Below, one piece after another: positions 21,005 to 29,802 of a DNA stretch of 64,000 bases; the first letter of the stretch is position 1, and each line of letters begins with the position of its first letter. Location of the stretch: NCBI GenBank assembly GCA_031291055.1, contig JARLJU010000204.1, positions 1 to 64,000 on the forward strand, in the 5' to 3' direction. Source of the DNA: Rudaea sp. (lineage in GTDB: Bacteria; Pseudomonadota; Gammaproteobacteria; Xanthomonadales; Rhodanobacteraceae). The notes beneath the pieces are model-generated. The model saw only the letters and a program-made list of their open reading frames with translations. It made no database searches and was not told where the DNA came from. Position numbers and translations under genes: made by a program.

Positions 21005-21664
21005 ATGGCGTCAGACGCATACCAAACTCAGAGCGAGCCGTTCAATTGGAAGCGCACCTTCGCGCTTGCCGGTGCCTTCGCGCTGCACGCGTTCGCTTTC
21101 ATGATGTTGCTCGCGCCGGTGACGCCGCCGAAAGCAAAGGAAAAAGCGAAGGACAATATCGTGACGGTGGAATTCATCGAACCGCCGCCGCCGCCGCCGC
21201 CCCCGCCGCCCCCGCCGCCGGAGCCGCCGAAGAAGCCACCGCCGAAGATCGTCGAGAAGATCAAGCCGCCGCCGGTTGCCCCGCCGCCGCCGCCACCCGC
21301 ACCGGTGGAGGCGCCGCCGACGCCGATGTCGATACCGACACCGCCCGCACCGCCCGCACCTCCGGCGCCGCCGGCAGATATCGCACCAAGCGAAAACATC
21401 AGTTTCCGCAAGATGCGGCCGCCGCACTATCCGCCTCAGGCGGTGCGCGAACACCATACCGGCAAGGTAATCCTGAAGGTGCTGATCGCCGTCGACGGTT
21501 CGCCGAAAGACATCACGGTGGAGAAGTCCAGCGGTTTTCGTGAACTCGACCAGGCCGCAATTGCGGCTGCGAAGAACTGGAGTTTCAATCCGGGTGTGCG
21601 CAACGGGCAAAAGTACGAAGGCTATGCCTTGGTGCCGATCGACTTCAATCTCACTGATCTATGA
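21005..21664 (+). CDS. tonB: Energy transducer TonB
   Basis: 219 aa. One N-terminal membrane segment (RTFALAGAFALHAFAFMMLLA) is followed by a long Pro-rich periplasm-spanning linker and the C-terminal TonB domain (PPHYPPQAVREHHTGKVILKVLIAVDGS, ending VPIDFNL). It transmits proton-motive force from ExbB/ExbD to outer-membrane TonB-dependent receptors. The His in the membrane segment (ALHAFA) matches the functional TonB His. It sits 67 bp before exbB. Confidence 0.95.
   Translation: MASDAYQTQSEPFNWKRTFALAGAFALHAFAFMMLLAPVTPPKAKEKAKDNIVTVEFIEPPPPPPPPPPPPPEPPKKPPPKIVEKIKPPPVAPPPPPPAPVEAPPTPMSIPTPPAPPAPPAPPADIAPSENISFRKMRPPHYPPQAVREHHTGKVILKVLIAVDGSPKDITVEKSSGFRELDQAAIAAAKNWSFNPGVRNGQKYEGYALVPIDFNLTDL
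21182..21217 (+). repeat. CCG/CCC trinucleotide run encoding polyproline in tonB
   Basis: About a dozen consecutive proline codons, almost all CCG with a few CCC, form a microsatellite-like tract in the TonB linker. Slippage would change the linker length in whole codons without a frameshift. Confidence 0.8.
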
Positions 21665-21670
21665 TGGTCG

Positions 21671-21688
21671 GGCAGGTAGCTACCTGCC
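21671..21688. repeat. Perfect 18-bp palindrome between tonB and exbB
   Basis: GGCAGGTAGCTACCTGCC lies 6 bp after the tonB stop; a second shorter palindrome, CACTATAGTG, follows at about 21699-21708 and contains a TATAGT hexamer. These could form an intra-operon hairpin or be a regulator site. They do not resemble a Fur box. Confidence 0.6.
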
Positions 21689-21731
21689 GCGACTGGTGAC
21701 ACTATAGTGACCTCAAACAAAGGGTAGCGTT

Positions 21732-22595
21732 ATGCAGCAAGATCCAGCTTCGACTCAACCTGCCGCGCCAGGCAGCGTACCCCCGCCGGCAGATGCTGCG
21801 GCGGCCACGGCAGCACCGGCGGGCATGGCGCCTGCGGGTCATGGCGACGCCGCTGCCCTGTCGCAGATGGGCTTTGACCATCTGATCCACAACTTCGATC
21901 TGCTCGGCTGGGCCGTGTTCTGGGTCCTGTCGATCATGACCGTGGGATCATGGTATTTCATCCTGCTCAACGCCTGGCGTGCAATCCAGATCCGTTCGCG
22001 CGCCGACAAGGTGCGCCATGTGTTCTGGGAAACGACGTCGGCCCAGGAAGCCGTACGCATCATGGAAGACCAGCCCAAATGGGAACCGTTCTCCAAGATC
22101 GCGCTGGAATGTGCCTCCGCCGCCGCGCATCATCAACGGCATGAAGGCAGCCGTTTGGTCGAAGCGCTCAACCGCTCCGAGTTCATCGACCGCGCCCTGC
22201 GCCAAGGCGTTGCGCGTGAAAGCGCTCGTCTGGAAGGTGGCCTGACTTGGTTGGCCACGACCGGTTCGACCGCGCCCTTCGTCGGCCTGCTCGGCACCGT
22301 ATGGGGCATCTATCACGCCCTGATCCGCATCGGCGCTTCCGGCAATGCCGGCATCGAGACCGTGGCCGGACCGGTCGGCGAGGCGCTCATCATGACCGCC
22401 ATGGGTCTGGGCGTCGCGATTCCCGCCGTGCTCGCGTACAACATTTTCGTGCGCGCCAACCGCGTGACCAATGCCCAGTTCGACGAATTCGCGCATGATC
22501 TTCATGATTTCTTTGCCACCGGTTCGCGTGTGGACACGGGTGCCGCGGCGACTTTGACGGCGCCCAAGCCGGGTGCTGCGGGCCCGAGGAAGTAA
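21732..22595 (+). CDS. exbB: Biopolymer transport protein ExbB (MotA/TolQ/ExbB family)
   Basis: 287 aa. Three membrane segments are visible: LLGWAVFWVLSIMTVGSWYF, the conserved GLTWLATTGSTAPFVGLLGTVWGIYHAL and VAGPVGEALIMTAMGLGVAIPAVLAYNIF. An Ala/Pro-rich N-terminal extension of about 45 residues precedes them. It forms the pentameric proton channel that, with ExbD, energises TonB. AAAGGG about 8 nt upstream supports the ATG. The exbD1 start follows after 3 bp. Confidence 0.96.
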   Translation: MQQDPASTQPAAPGSVPPPADAAAATAAPAGMAPAGHGDAAALSQMGFDHLIHNFDLLGWAVFWVLSIMTVGSWYFILLNAWRAIQIRSRADKVRHVFWETTSAQEAVRIMEDQPKWEPFSKIALECASAAAHHQRHEGSRLVEALNRSEFIDRALRQGVARESARLEGGLTWLATTGSTAPFVGLLGTVWGIYHALIRIGASGNAGIETVAGPVGEALIMTAMGLGVAIPAVLAYNIFVRANRVTNAQFDEFAHDLHDFFATGSRVDTGAAATLTAPKPGAAGPRK

Positions 22596-22598
22596 GTC

Positions 22599-23024
22599 AT
22601 GGCGTTCAGTTCCGGCAGCGGCGGCGGAGTGATGGCGGAAATCAACGTCACGCCGCTGGTCGACGTGATGTTGGTGCTGTTGATCATTTTCATGATCACG
22701 GCACCGTTGGCCGCGCACAAGATCAAGATAGAATTGCCGATCGCAAGCCTGGCCAAGCCACCGGACGATGTCGCCAACCAGCCGATCACCTTGTCGATCA
22801 AGGACACCGGTGAGCTGTATTGGAACGATGAGCCGATCACCGAGACCACCATGCAGGCACAGCTGCGCGTGGCCGCGCAACGCACGCCGCAGCCGGAATT
22901 GCAGATCCGCGCCGACAAGGACACCGAATATCAGGTGGTCGCGACGGTGATGGGCGACGCGAAAGCCGCCGGCATGGTCAAGCTCGGCTTCATAACCCAG
23001 GCGCAAAGTGCGCAACAGCAATAA
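22599..23024 (+). CDS. exbD: Biopolymer transport protein ExbD (first copy)
   Basis: 141 aa. The single membrane helix MAEINVTPLVDVMLVLLIIFMITAP contains the Asp needed for proton coupling; a small periplasmic domain follows. Two adjacent exbD genes are typical of Xanthomonas relatives, where one can be dispensable for iron uptake but needed elsewhere. It is coupled to exbB by a 3-bp gap. Confidence 0.95.
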   Translation: MAFSSGSGGGVMAEINVTPLVDVMLVLLIIFMITAPLAAHKIKIELPIASLAKPPDDVANQPITLSIKDTGELYWNDEPITETTMQAQLRVAAQRTPQPELQIRADKDTEYQVVATVMGDAKAAGMVKLGFITQAQSAQQQ

Positions 23025-23066
23025 GCGTCGCCGCCGCGCAACGACGACGTTTTGACGAGGTAGGAA

Positions 23067-23483
23067 ATGGCATTCAGCACAGGTGGTGGCAGCGGCCCGA
23101 TGGCGGATATCAACGTCACGCCGCTCGTGGACGTAATGTTGGTACTGCTGATCATCTTCATGATCACGGTGCCGATGCTTTCCCACAAGATCAAGATCGA
23201 CTTGCCGCAACCCGCACCGCCGCCGTTGGTCCCGCCGCCGCCGCCGCCCGATCCGATTGCCCTGTCCGTACGTGCAACCGGGCAGTTGTTCTGGAATGAC
23301 GAGCCGATCACCGAGGAAGCGCTGCAGGCCCAGCTGCGTGTGACCGCGCAGAAAGACCCGCAGCCCGAGCTGGATATCCGCGCCGACAAGACCGCCAAGT
23401 ACCAATGGGTGGCAACGGTGATGGCCGATGCGAAGAACGCCGGCATGACGAAGATCGGTTTCGTGGCCTCGCAAGCGCAGTAG
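23067..23483 (+). CDS. exbD: Biopolymer transport protein ExbD (second copy)
   Basis: 138 aa, a diverged tandem duplicate of the preceding gene. It shares MADINVTPLVDVMLVLLIIFMIT with the essential Asp, but the linker is Pro-rich (PQPAPPPLVPPPPPPDP) where the first copy has SLAKPPDDV. AGGAAATGG includes the ribosome-binding site. It is the last gene of the tonB-exb unit, with an intrinsic terminator about 20 bp after the stop. Confidence 0.95.
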   Translation: MAFSTGGGSGPMADINVTPLVDVMLVLLIIFMITVPMLSHKIKIDLPQPAPPPLVPPPPPPDPIALSVRATGQLFWNDEPITEEALQAQLRVTAQKDPQPELDIRADKTAKYQWVATVMADAKNAGMTKIGFVASQAQ

Positions 23484-23504
23484 CCCGATTCCGCCAACCG
23501 GATA

Positions 23505-23533
23505 AAAGACGCCGCAGCAATGCGGCGTTTTGC
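23505..23533. terminator. Bidirectional intrinsic terminator between exbD2 and pdxJ
   Basis: ACGCCGCA-GCAA-TGCGGCGT is a perfect 8-bp stem with a GNRA-type loop, flanked by AAAAG on the left and TTTTGCTTT on the right, so it can stop transcripts in both directions. A second palindrome, TTTGGCGG-CT-CCGCCAAA, follows at 23534-23551. Confidence 0.85.
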
Positions 23534-23587
23534 TTTGGCGGCTCCGCCAAACAAATCAGCGCGCGCAACGGCTCCGAATCACCCTGC

Positions 23588-24334
23588 TTACGCCGCGAGT
23601 ATGCGCAGATACGCCATGACGGTCGGCGCCAGCCCCGCGTACAAGGCTTCGCCGATCAGCGCATGGCCGATGGACACTTCGGCAAGGAACGGGACTGCCG
23701 CGCTCAGCGCAGCCAGATTCGCCTGACTCAGGTCGTGGCCGGCATTGACGCCCAGACCGGCCGCGCGGGCACGCTCGGCGCTGCGCACGCACGCGGCCAG
23801 TTCGCGCTGGTAGTCGCTTTGCGCATATGCGGCGGCGTAGGGACCGGTATAAATTTCCACACGATCTGCGCCGACTTCCGCAGCGCGCTCGATGTCGGGC
23901 GAGTCCGCGTCCATGAACAGACTGACGCGGCAGCCGTGCGCTTTCAACTGCGCGACCAGCGGGCGCAGGCGCGCACCGTCCGCACGCAAATCGAATCCAT
24001 GGTCGGACGTGATCTGCGTGTCGCCATCGGGTACGAGCGTGCACTGTGCCGGCCGCGTGCGTGCGACCAGGTCCAGCAGGCCGGGATACGCTTCACGAGC
24101 CGGCGCGAAAACATTGCCTTCGATGTTGAACTCTGCGCGCCCGGCAACCAGCGCGCCGAGAGCGAGCACGTCATCAGAACGGATGTGACGCTGATCGGGA
24201 CGCGGATGCACGGTGATGCCGCCGGCGCCGGCCGCGATGCAGGTGACGGCGGCGGTGCAGACGTCCGGCTCTTGGCCGCCGCGCGAGTTGCGCAATACGG
24301 CTATCTTGTTGACGTTCACGCTGAGCACGGTCAC
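23588..24334 (-). CDS. pdxJ: Pyridoxine 5'-phosphate synthase PdxJ
   Basis: 248 aa from a GTG start that overlaps the preceding FHA gene's stop (GTGA); the long ORF-track version extends into a shadow. [38 protein letters not shown] and EFNIEGN are PdxJ hallmarks, and [16 protein letters not shown] closes the barrel. It condenses 1-deoxyxylulose 5-phosphate with 3-amino-2-oxopropyl phosphate in vitamin B6 synthesis. In Xanthomonas pdxJ follows exbD2 on the same strand; here it faces it and is the last gene of a different, envelope-related run. Confidence 0.95.
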   Translation of the reverse strand: MTVLSVNVNKIAVLRNSRGGQEPDVCTAAVTCIAAGAGGITVHPRPDQRHIRSDDVLALGALVAGRAEFNIEGNVFAPAREAYPGLLDLVARTRPAQCTLVPDGDTQITSDHGFDLRADGARLRPLVAQLKAHGCRVSLFMDADSPDIERAAEVGADRVEIYTGPYAAAYAQSDYQRELAACVRSAERARAAGLGVNAGHDLSQANLAALSAAVPFLAEVSIGHALIGEALYAGLAPTVMAYLRILAA

Positions 24335-25317
24335 GGCGTGTTCCCGTGCGCCGTCGTCGACGCGTCGTTGGCCAGTGCATCGGTCAATCGGGCCGTACGC
24401 GCGTAGAACGCTTCGGTCGAGTCGGCACGAACCAGACGCGCTCCGGGAGGCGCCAAGGTGAGTGTGAATTGCGGCCGGGGGGAAAACCGCTGCAAGTATA
24501 CAAGTTGCTTTATTTGCATTGCTCCGGCCAGCAGCATGCCGAATGCGACCGCGGCCGCGAACGCGTTGCGCTGGCGTACCCGGCTGGCCAGGCGCAGATG
24601 TCCGTAAAGGATAAGCACGAAGGTTGCACACAACCCGCCAGCCTGCAGCCAGGGCAGCGCACGATCGAGTGCGAAAGCGAAGGCGCCCAGACGCGACATG
24701 GAGTCGAAAGTCGTCGCGAACAGCAGGCCAAGAGAGATGACCGCGAGGTGCCCGGCAAAGTGCAGGCGTTGCACCAGCAGGCGTCCGATCAGCGCCCAGA
24801 TGCCGGCCCAGATCAGTATTGCCACGAGTGGAATCAGTATGGCATTGAGCAATTTGAGCGTACCGAAGGGTTCGTAGCTGTCGAGCAGCGCATCGACGCC
24901 AAATCCGGCCAGGCACGCCAACGGTGCGACCAACGTCAGGGCAAGTCCGCGATGCGGGTGCCGACGTTCGCGCAGGGGCAGCGCTTCGGGCACGGTGACG
25001 TCGAGTGGCCGATAGCGCAATTGCGAAAGGCCAAGCGTGAAGGACTGTTCGCCGTCGAGCGCCAGCTCACTCACTCGCTGTTGCGCGGCGGCGACGCGGA
25101 TGCCGTTGACGCTGTGCAAATCGCGCAGCGCCCAATGTCCAGACGACGCATCAATCGCGGCGTGATGCGGGCTGACATGGACGTCATCCAGAATCAGGTC
25201 GTTGTCACAGGCGCGGCCGATGCGCAATTGCGGGCCATTGACCGCAACACGCTGTTCGACCCTGCCATTGCGGTCGAGCACTTCGAGCACACCGCGCGGC
25301 ATGGTTACGGCTTCCAT
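24331..25317 (-). CDS. FHA-domain membrane protein
   Basis: 328 aa. Residues about 10-105 form a forkhead-associated domain ([37 protein letters not shown]), a phosphothreonine reader with conserved Arg, Ser and Asn positions. About five membrane helices follow (e.g. [22 protein letters not shown]), then a short polar tail. The gene overlaps the protease stop upstream and the pdxJ start downstream. A second possible start (ATG at 25302, preceded by GGAAG) would remove the 13-bp overlap. The role is unknown; the kinase at the left edge of the window is one conceivable partner, which is speculative. Confidence 0.75.
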   Translation of the reverse strand: MEAVTMPRGVLEVLDRNGRVEQRVAVNGPQLRIGRACDNDLILDDVHVSPHHAAIDASSGHWALRDLHSVNGIRVAAAQQRVSELALDGEQSFTLGLSQLRYRPLDVTVPEALPLRERRHPHRGLALTLVAPLACLAGFGVDALLDSYEPFGTLKLLNAILIPLVAILIWAGIWALIGRLLVQRLHFAGHLAVISLGLLFATTFDSMSRLGAFAFALDRALPWLQAGGLCATFVLILYGHLRLASRVRQRNAFAAAVAFGMLLAGAMQIKQLVYLQRFSPRPQFTLTLAPPGARLVRADSTEAFYARTARLTDALANDASTTAHGNTP

Positions 25318-26567
25318 GCGATTGCCTCGGTGAAGCGTCGCGCGAACGCGGCTGCGTTTGCGGCGCTCACGCCGCTGAGCATCAGCGACGATTGCAGCAG
25401 CTCATGATTGTCGCGGAGGCTCAGGCTCAGCTGATAGACATCATAGAGCCCATCGAACTGTCGGTAGCGGCGCTGGCAGTAAATCACTTTCGAAGTCAAA
25501 CCAGCATGTTCGACAAAACCCGAATCGCAGCGGAAATTGCTCATCGTTTCCTCGTTGCCACCAAACGAGGAGGCATCGAAGTTTGCCGCATTCTGCAGCA
25601 GATGGAAAAAGTGAATCGCGCCCAGATCATCAGTCGACCACAAGCGGTGGTTGAACTGGATCGCGCCGGAGTTGAGTTCCTCGGACAGAAAAATGTTCTC
25701 GTCGGTGGAGCAATGATAGGACACGCTGTAGTACAGCCGCCTCGGCTCGCGCTCAGTGCGGCCCCAGCAGTTGACATAGTCGGCGAGCTGGCCGGTAACG
25801 TGGTAGCCGCCCAGCGTGCTATCGGCGAAAGCATTGCCAAGCAGGTTGCCGATGTAACGATCCTGATTGGCCAGCAATTGCTGCGCGACGGTCGCGTCAA
25901 ACGTCGCCGCACTCATCGGCGCGCTGCCGGCATGAGCGAGCAACTGGGCAACATACTTGGCCGGCACGAGAAAACTGACCTGATTGCCCGCCGACGCCAC
26001 GTTCACGCCGACGACGTTGCCCTCGGCATCGAGCGTGGGACCGCCGCTCATGCCGGGATTGATCGAGCCGGTAAAATGGATGCGCTCGTACAGGGACTTC
26101 TTCAGCAGCCCATTGTAGGTACCCTCGACGATGGTCAGGCCAAGATCCAGCGGATTGCCCAGCGAGTACAGCCGCGTGCCCATCGCTGGCGCTTCCTCGC
26201 GCAGGGAAAAATGCGCCGGCGCGAAGTCGTCCGCACGCAACAGGGCCAGATCGTGTACGACATCGATGTCGAGCAGCTCCAGTTTGCCGCTGCCACCATT
26301 CTGGTTGAGGTATTCGGCGCGAAAACGGCCCGGATGATTCACCAGTCCCGACACGACATGGTAGTTGCTGATGATACGTCCACCATCGGCGATGACGAAG
26401 CCCGAGCCCAGTGCGTGCTTGGCGTTGCCGCCCTGGTCGATCAGACGCACCTGGACGATACGGTCCTTCACGGTGGCGAATATGGACTCGGCGTTCTCCG
26501 CGGCGGCGGGCATCACCGACAACGACGAGAGGATGGGCAACAGCCAGCGAATCAACATGAAATGCAT
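25305..26567 (-). CDS. Trypsin-like (S1C) serine protease with unusual C-terminal domain
   Basis: 420 aa from the ATG giving MHFMLIRWLLPILSSLSVMPAAA, a signal peptide; the ORF-track start is a shadow extension. The triad is His70 (ISNYHVVSG), Asp106 (VHDLALL) and Ser174 (NPGMSGGP), as in HtrA-type proteases, but there is no PDZ domain. The remaining 190 residues match nothing I recognise and contain four Cys (VNCWG, SYHCST, NFRCDS, VIYCQR) that could pair in the periplasm. The gene lies between a degenerate beta-lactamase-fold gene and an FHA gene. Confidence 0.8.
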   Translation of the reverse strand: MHFMLIRWLLPILSSLSVMPAAAENAESIFATVKDRIVQVRLIDQGGNAKHALGSGFVIADGGRIISNYHVVSGLVNHPGRFRAEYLNQNGGSGKLELLDIDVVHDLALLRADDFAPAHFSLREEAPAMGTRLYSLGNPLDLGLTIVEGTYNGLLKKSLYERIHFTGSINPGMSGGPTLDAEGNVVGVNVASAGNQVSFLVPAKYVAQLLAHAGSAPMSAATFDATVAQQLLANQDRYIGNLLGNAFADSTLGGYHVTGQLADYVNCWGRTEREPRRLYYSVSYHCSTDENIFLSEELNSGAIQFNHRLWSTDDLGAIHFFHLLQNAANFDASSFGGNEETMSNFRCDSGFVEHAGLTSKVIYCQRRYRQFDGLYDVYQLSLSLRDNHELLQSSLMLSGVSAANAAAFARRFTEAIAWKP

Positions 26568-26607
26568 GCGGTTCCACTTCGGAGCGGCAGTATAGCGAGA
26601 GGTCGCA

Positions 26608-28269
26608 TCACGGCGCGATCCAGTGAACCTGCGGTGCGTCGCGTTCGGTCCCGGCAAAATCGATGCGCACCGACGCGACCCTGTCTTCGGCATCGCGCTT
26701 GAACGACAGCTCGCAGGAATCGTCGTCGCAGGCAAATCGATCTTTCGCGAACGCTTGCAGCGGTATCGCCATCCGCCCCGTTACCTGCAAGGAAAGCACG
26801 CCCCTGTGGATGCCGATACGCGCCAGAGTATCGGCATCCAGACGATAGTCGCCAACAAGGTCGTTCGACGCATTCGCGTCGACCGCGATCCGCACTCGTT
26901 CAACATGGGGCGCGCGGGCGCTCAGGCGTTCGGCGAGGAAATGCATGCCGTCGCGATTCAGCAGCAGGTTCGTCACCCTGCCGGCTTCGCGCTGGAAGGA
27001 AATTCCGAAACCGCTGGCGCCGGCGTCAAAGACATCATCGCCATCTGCGTGCAAGAGTGCCGCTGGCTGGCCGCCAAGCTGCGCACTGAGATTGTCGTCG
27101 CGCCGACGCACGATGATTTCGGTGCCGGAACGTACCTGGTACAGGCCGGGATAGGCGTCCAGTTGTGCGCTCGTCGGCGCTGGCGCGCGCGCTGGCGGGG
27201 GTGGTGGCGGCGAGTCGCCCTGAAGCAGCGCCATGCCGAGCGAGCTCAGGCCCGCATCGGCGTTGGCAAGCAGGACCAATCCCTGCTGGCGATCGGTGCG
27301 AAAGCCTATAAATGTGGAAAATCCGGCTGTACTGCTCGCGCGCCAGACCAGCGGCCACGCCTGCTCTCCCGTACCGACCTCGTGGATGTTCCAGCCCAAA
27401 CCTAATTCCTCCGTACGCGTTCGCGCGCGCGGCTGGCGCGCGAGCAGTAGCGCCGCGCGCAGCGGTGAATCCCCCGGACGCAGATTGAGTTGCAGGAAAT
27501 CGAGCAGATCATCGACCCTGGATCGCATCCCGGCGCTGCCGGCAAGCACGCCAAAGTGCCAGAAGGCCGCGGTCTCGCCGCGCGCATGTCCGCCGAGCAG
27601 GGCGGGGCTGTCGTCAAAACCGCTGTGCTTCATGCCGAGCGGAACAAGGACCTTGTCGTTCAGCAGCTTCGGATAATTTGCCGCATATGCCCGGCCGAGC
27701 AGATAGCCGAGCAATCCTGCGTCGAGCGTCGAGTACGCGTAGTCGGGCGCCGATGCTATGCCGCGATAGTTGGCGAGAAAGGCGCGCAGCGCCGGCTCGG
27801 CATAATCCGCGTAGGGATCCTCCGCGTTCAGCGGCATCAGATTGGGCGGCACCGGCGGCAGGCCGGCGTGGTGTGTCGCCAATGCTTCCAGCGTTATCGC
27901 ACCGGCGGCCGGATCGGCGAAAGCAAAATCCGCGGCCAGCAACTCGCGCAATGGCGTCTGCAGGCGTACTTTGCCTTCGTAGGCGGCCTGCGCCAGCAAC
28001 AACCCGCTGAAGATTTCAGTCACCGCGCCGATTTCAAACACGCTGTCGGCGTTTGCGCTGCCAAAGAACCAGGTGTCTCGATCAGCGCCGTCGATCCAGC
28101 CGACGCCCACCGCCGGGTAGGCACCGGCCTGCACTGCTTGTTCGATGGCCTGCGCGTAACCCTGCGGCAGCGCAGTCTCCGCACGCGCTGCCGCGCTGAG
28201 AAAAAGTACACAAAGAGCGGTTCTGAACGCCGCGAAACAAGCCATCCTCATCGGCGAAGAATAGCGCAT
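26608..28269 (-). CDS. Beta-lactamase/penicillin-binding-fold protein lacking catalytic motifs
   Basis: 553 aa with signal peptide (ACFAAFRTALCVLFLSAAARA). The fold of the serine hydrolase/class C beta-lactamase family is clear (SVFEIGAVTEIFSGLLLAQ, ITLEALATHHAGLP, LGMKHSGFDD). However, the S-x-x-K motif reads AVTE (82-85), the Y-x-N motif reads YST (179-181), and the usual H/K-T-G is RASST. It should therefore be inactive as an acylating hydrolase. A C-terminal domain of about 180 residues follows. I chose the ATG at 28269; 28251 and 28245 are alternatives. A perfect hairpin lies upstream. Confidence 0.8.
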   Translation of the reverse strand: MRYSSPMRMACFAAFRTALCVLFLSAAARAETALPQGYAQAIEQAVQAGAYPAVGVGWIDGADRDTWFFGSANADSVFEIGAVTEIFSGLLLAQAAYEGKVRLQTPLRELLAADFAFADPAAGAITLEALATHHAGLPPVPPNLMPLNAEDPYADYAEPALRAFLANYRGIASAPDYAYSTLDAGLLGYLLGRAYAANYPKLLNDKVLVPLGMKHSGFDDSPALLGGHARGETAAFWHFGVLAGSAGMRSRVDDLLDFLQLNLRPGDSPLRAALLLARQPRARTRTEELGLGWNIHEVGTGEQAWPLVWRASSTAGFSTFIGFRTDRQQGLVLLANADAGLSSLGMALLQGDSPPPPPPARAPAPTSAQLDAYPGLYQVRSGTEIIVRRRDDNLSAQLGGQPAALLHADGDDVFDAGASGFGISFQREAGRVTNLLLNRDGMHFLAERLSARAPHVERVRIAVDANASNDLVGDYRLDADTLARIGIHRGVLSLQVTGRMAIPLQAFAKDRFACDDDSCELSFKRDAEDRVASVRIDFAGTERDAPQVHWIAP

Positions 28270-28301
28270 CGCAGTTCCGGGACGCCAAGAGGGACCGGGG
28301 T

Positions 28302-28319
28302 CGCCACATCCGTGTGGCG
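28302..28319 (-). repeat. Hairpin in the PDZ to pseudo-beta-lactamase gap
   Basis: CGCCACA and TGTGGCG form a 7-bp perfect stem with a 4-nt loop in the 104-bp gap. No T-run follows in the transcript direction, so an mRNA-stability or partial-attenuation role is more likely than full termination. Confidence 0.4.
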
Positions 28320-28373
28320 GCAACATCCTGTGGGGAGTGTGCCGGATTTGACGCGGGGGCCGAGCAAAAGTTC

Positions 28374-29336
28374 CTAGGGACAGGCCTCCGGACTCTCGCG
28401 CCATACCACCGGATCCCAGTAACCGCCATGCGCCAGGTCGCCTGCCTTGTCCAGGTGAAGTTGTGCCGCCACCATGGCTGTCGTACCGGCTTTGACGTCG
28501 ACGATGAGCTCTTTGCTCGTATTGCGGCGCAGGCTTGCGATCTCGCTGAAGCCCATCTGCCGGGTGGGAATGTTTTCCGCAACGAGCAGCCGATGTTCGC
28601 CGGCGGCGACGCGATAGACTTCGCCGCCGCTTGGGCCGGGAGTCACTCCATCGAGCAACAGGATGCGTGCATGATATTGGTGATCGCTGCGCGAAGCGAC
28701 GTCGAACGTGCTGATCCGGCCGCAACCGCCGCCCGCCGCGAGCGTCGGGGCGGTTTTCGCAGTATCGGTGGCGGCCATCGCAGCCACGCCCAGTTCCATG
28801 CGCAGGGCCGGCAGATACACGATTTGCAGCGGCGCACTCAATTCCAGTGTCTGGCTGCCGCGCACCACCTGCAGGCGCAGAGGCGACGCATCCACCAGGT
28901 TGTCGACGCTGGACTTCAACGTTGCCGCGGCAAGTGCGCGACCATCGGCATCGGCACCCAGATCGCGCAGCGAAATATTGTTGACCGCGACGATCACGTC
29001 ACCCGGCTGCAGACCCAGGCGTTCGGCGGTGCTGCCCGGCGTTGCTCCGAGTACACGCAGGCCGTCGCGCGCGCGCTCGGCACTGGTGGAGTCGACCAGG
29101 ATGCCCAGATTGGCAACCCTGCGGGCCGGCTCATTCAGACGCATATCCAGTTGATCCGGATGCTGGCCAAGCGCACCCGAAGCGGCCAGGCGCGACAACA
29201 TCAATTGCACGTCCTGACGCAGGCGTTGTTCGGTTTCGGCGCTGGCTACCGTGCCTGAAGGCTGCGGATCCGCGGCACGGACGCTTGCCGCCGTGATCGT
29301 GAGCAGACAGAACAAAGGAATGATTCGTGATGACAT
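28374..29336 (-). CDS. Periplasmic PDZ-domain protein
   Basis: 320 aa with signal peptide (IIPLFCLLTITAASVRA). A PDZ domain occupies about residues 70-175 (GLRVLGATPGSTAERLGLQPGDVIVAVNN). The rest is a beta-rich domain (YHARILLLDGVTPGPSGGEVYRVAAGEHRLLVAEN) of a kind often seen in PEGA-like modules; that comparison is tentative. No protease domain is present. It starts 10 bp after the anti-sigma-like gene and is probably co-transcribed with the sigma factor. It may bind C-termini of envelope proteins and feed the sigma/anti-sigma switch. Confidence 0.75.
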   Translation of the reverse strand: MSSRIIPLFCLLTITAASVRAADPQPSGTVASAETEQRLRQDVQLMLSRLAASGALGQHPDQLDMRLNEPARRVANLGILVDSTSAERARDGLRVLGATPGSTAERLGLQPGDVIVAVNNISLRDLGADADGRALAAATLKSSVDNLVDASPLRLQVVRGSQTLELSAPLQIVYLPALRMELGVAAMAATDTAKTAPTLAAGGGCGRISTFDVASRSDHQYHARILLLDGVTPGPSGGEVYRVAAGEHRLLVAENIPTRQMGFSEIASLRRNTSKELIVDVKAGTTAMVAAQLHLDKAGDLAHGGYWDPVVWRESPEACP

Positions 29337-29346
29337 GGCTTACCCC

Positions 29347-29802
29347 TCAGATGCGCGTGACGGCGAGGCTCTGGCGGCGCGCGGCCAGCAGGGCGCTCAG
29401 CAATTCGCTGCGCTGTTTCCACAATGGAACAAGTTCATTTTTCTTGGCACCGTGATCGTAGGCGGCCTGCAGGGCGCCATCGACCCGCACCAGTTCGGCC
29501 TCGGCGTCGAGCGCAAGCGGATTGCTTCCGCCGTTCGCGGACGTTGCTCCGGCATGCAGCTGGATTTCCAGAGCCTGCGCGCGCGCCTGCCAGTCGGTGG
29601 CACCGCTGCCTTGCAACCGTACCGCAAAAAGCACGACGGTCAGTCCCGCCAGTACGGCAAAGCCGGCACCGGCGATCCGCCGGCGCCGGCGTCGTTGTCG
29701 GCGCACCTGATGCGCCTGCGCGATCCGCGGCCAAAGATCGGCGGACGGCTCAGCCAGCAGCCGCTGCGCGACTTCGTCCAAATTCAATTCTCGTGTGGAC
29801 AT
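29347..29802 (-). CDS. Small single-pass membrane protein, probable anti-sigma factor
   Basis: 151 aa from the ATG inside the sigma gene's last codons (19-bp overlap). A cytoplasmic N-terminus of about 45 residues (STRELNLDEVAQRLLAEPSADLWPRIAQAH), a very basic stretch (RRQRRRRRR), one membrane helix (IAGAGFAVLAGLTVVLFAVRL) and a periplasmic helical tail are visible. No zinc HxxxCxxC motif is present. Overlap with an ECF sigma gene and the topology are the basis for the anti-sigma call; sequence similarity to a named family is not evident. Confidence 0.65.
   Translation of the reverse strand: MSTRELNLDEVAQRLLAEPSADLWPRIAQAHQVRRQRRRRRRIAGAGFAVLAGLTVVLFAVRLQGSGATDWQARAQALEIQLHAGATSANGGSNPLALDAEAELVRVDGALQAAYDHGAKKNELVPLWKQRSELLSALLAARRQSLAVTRI

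Noticed and set aside
21665-21731. Fur box upstream of exbB
   Set aside because: Neither palindrome resembles GATAATGATAATCATTATC.
24335-24916. 582-bp upstream extension of pdxJ
   Set aside because: It is the antisense or shifted frame of the FHA gene; PdxJ similarity begins at the GTG at 24334.
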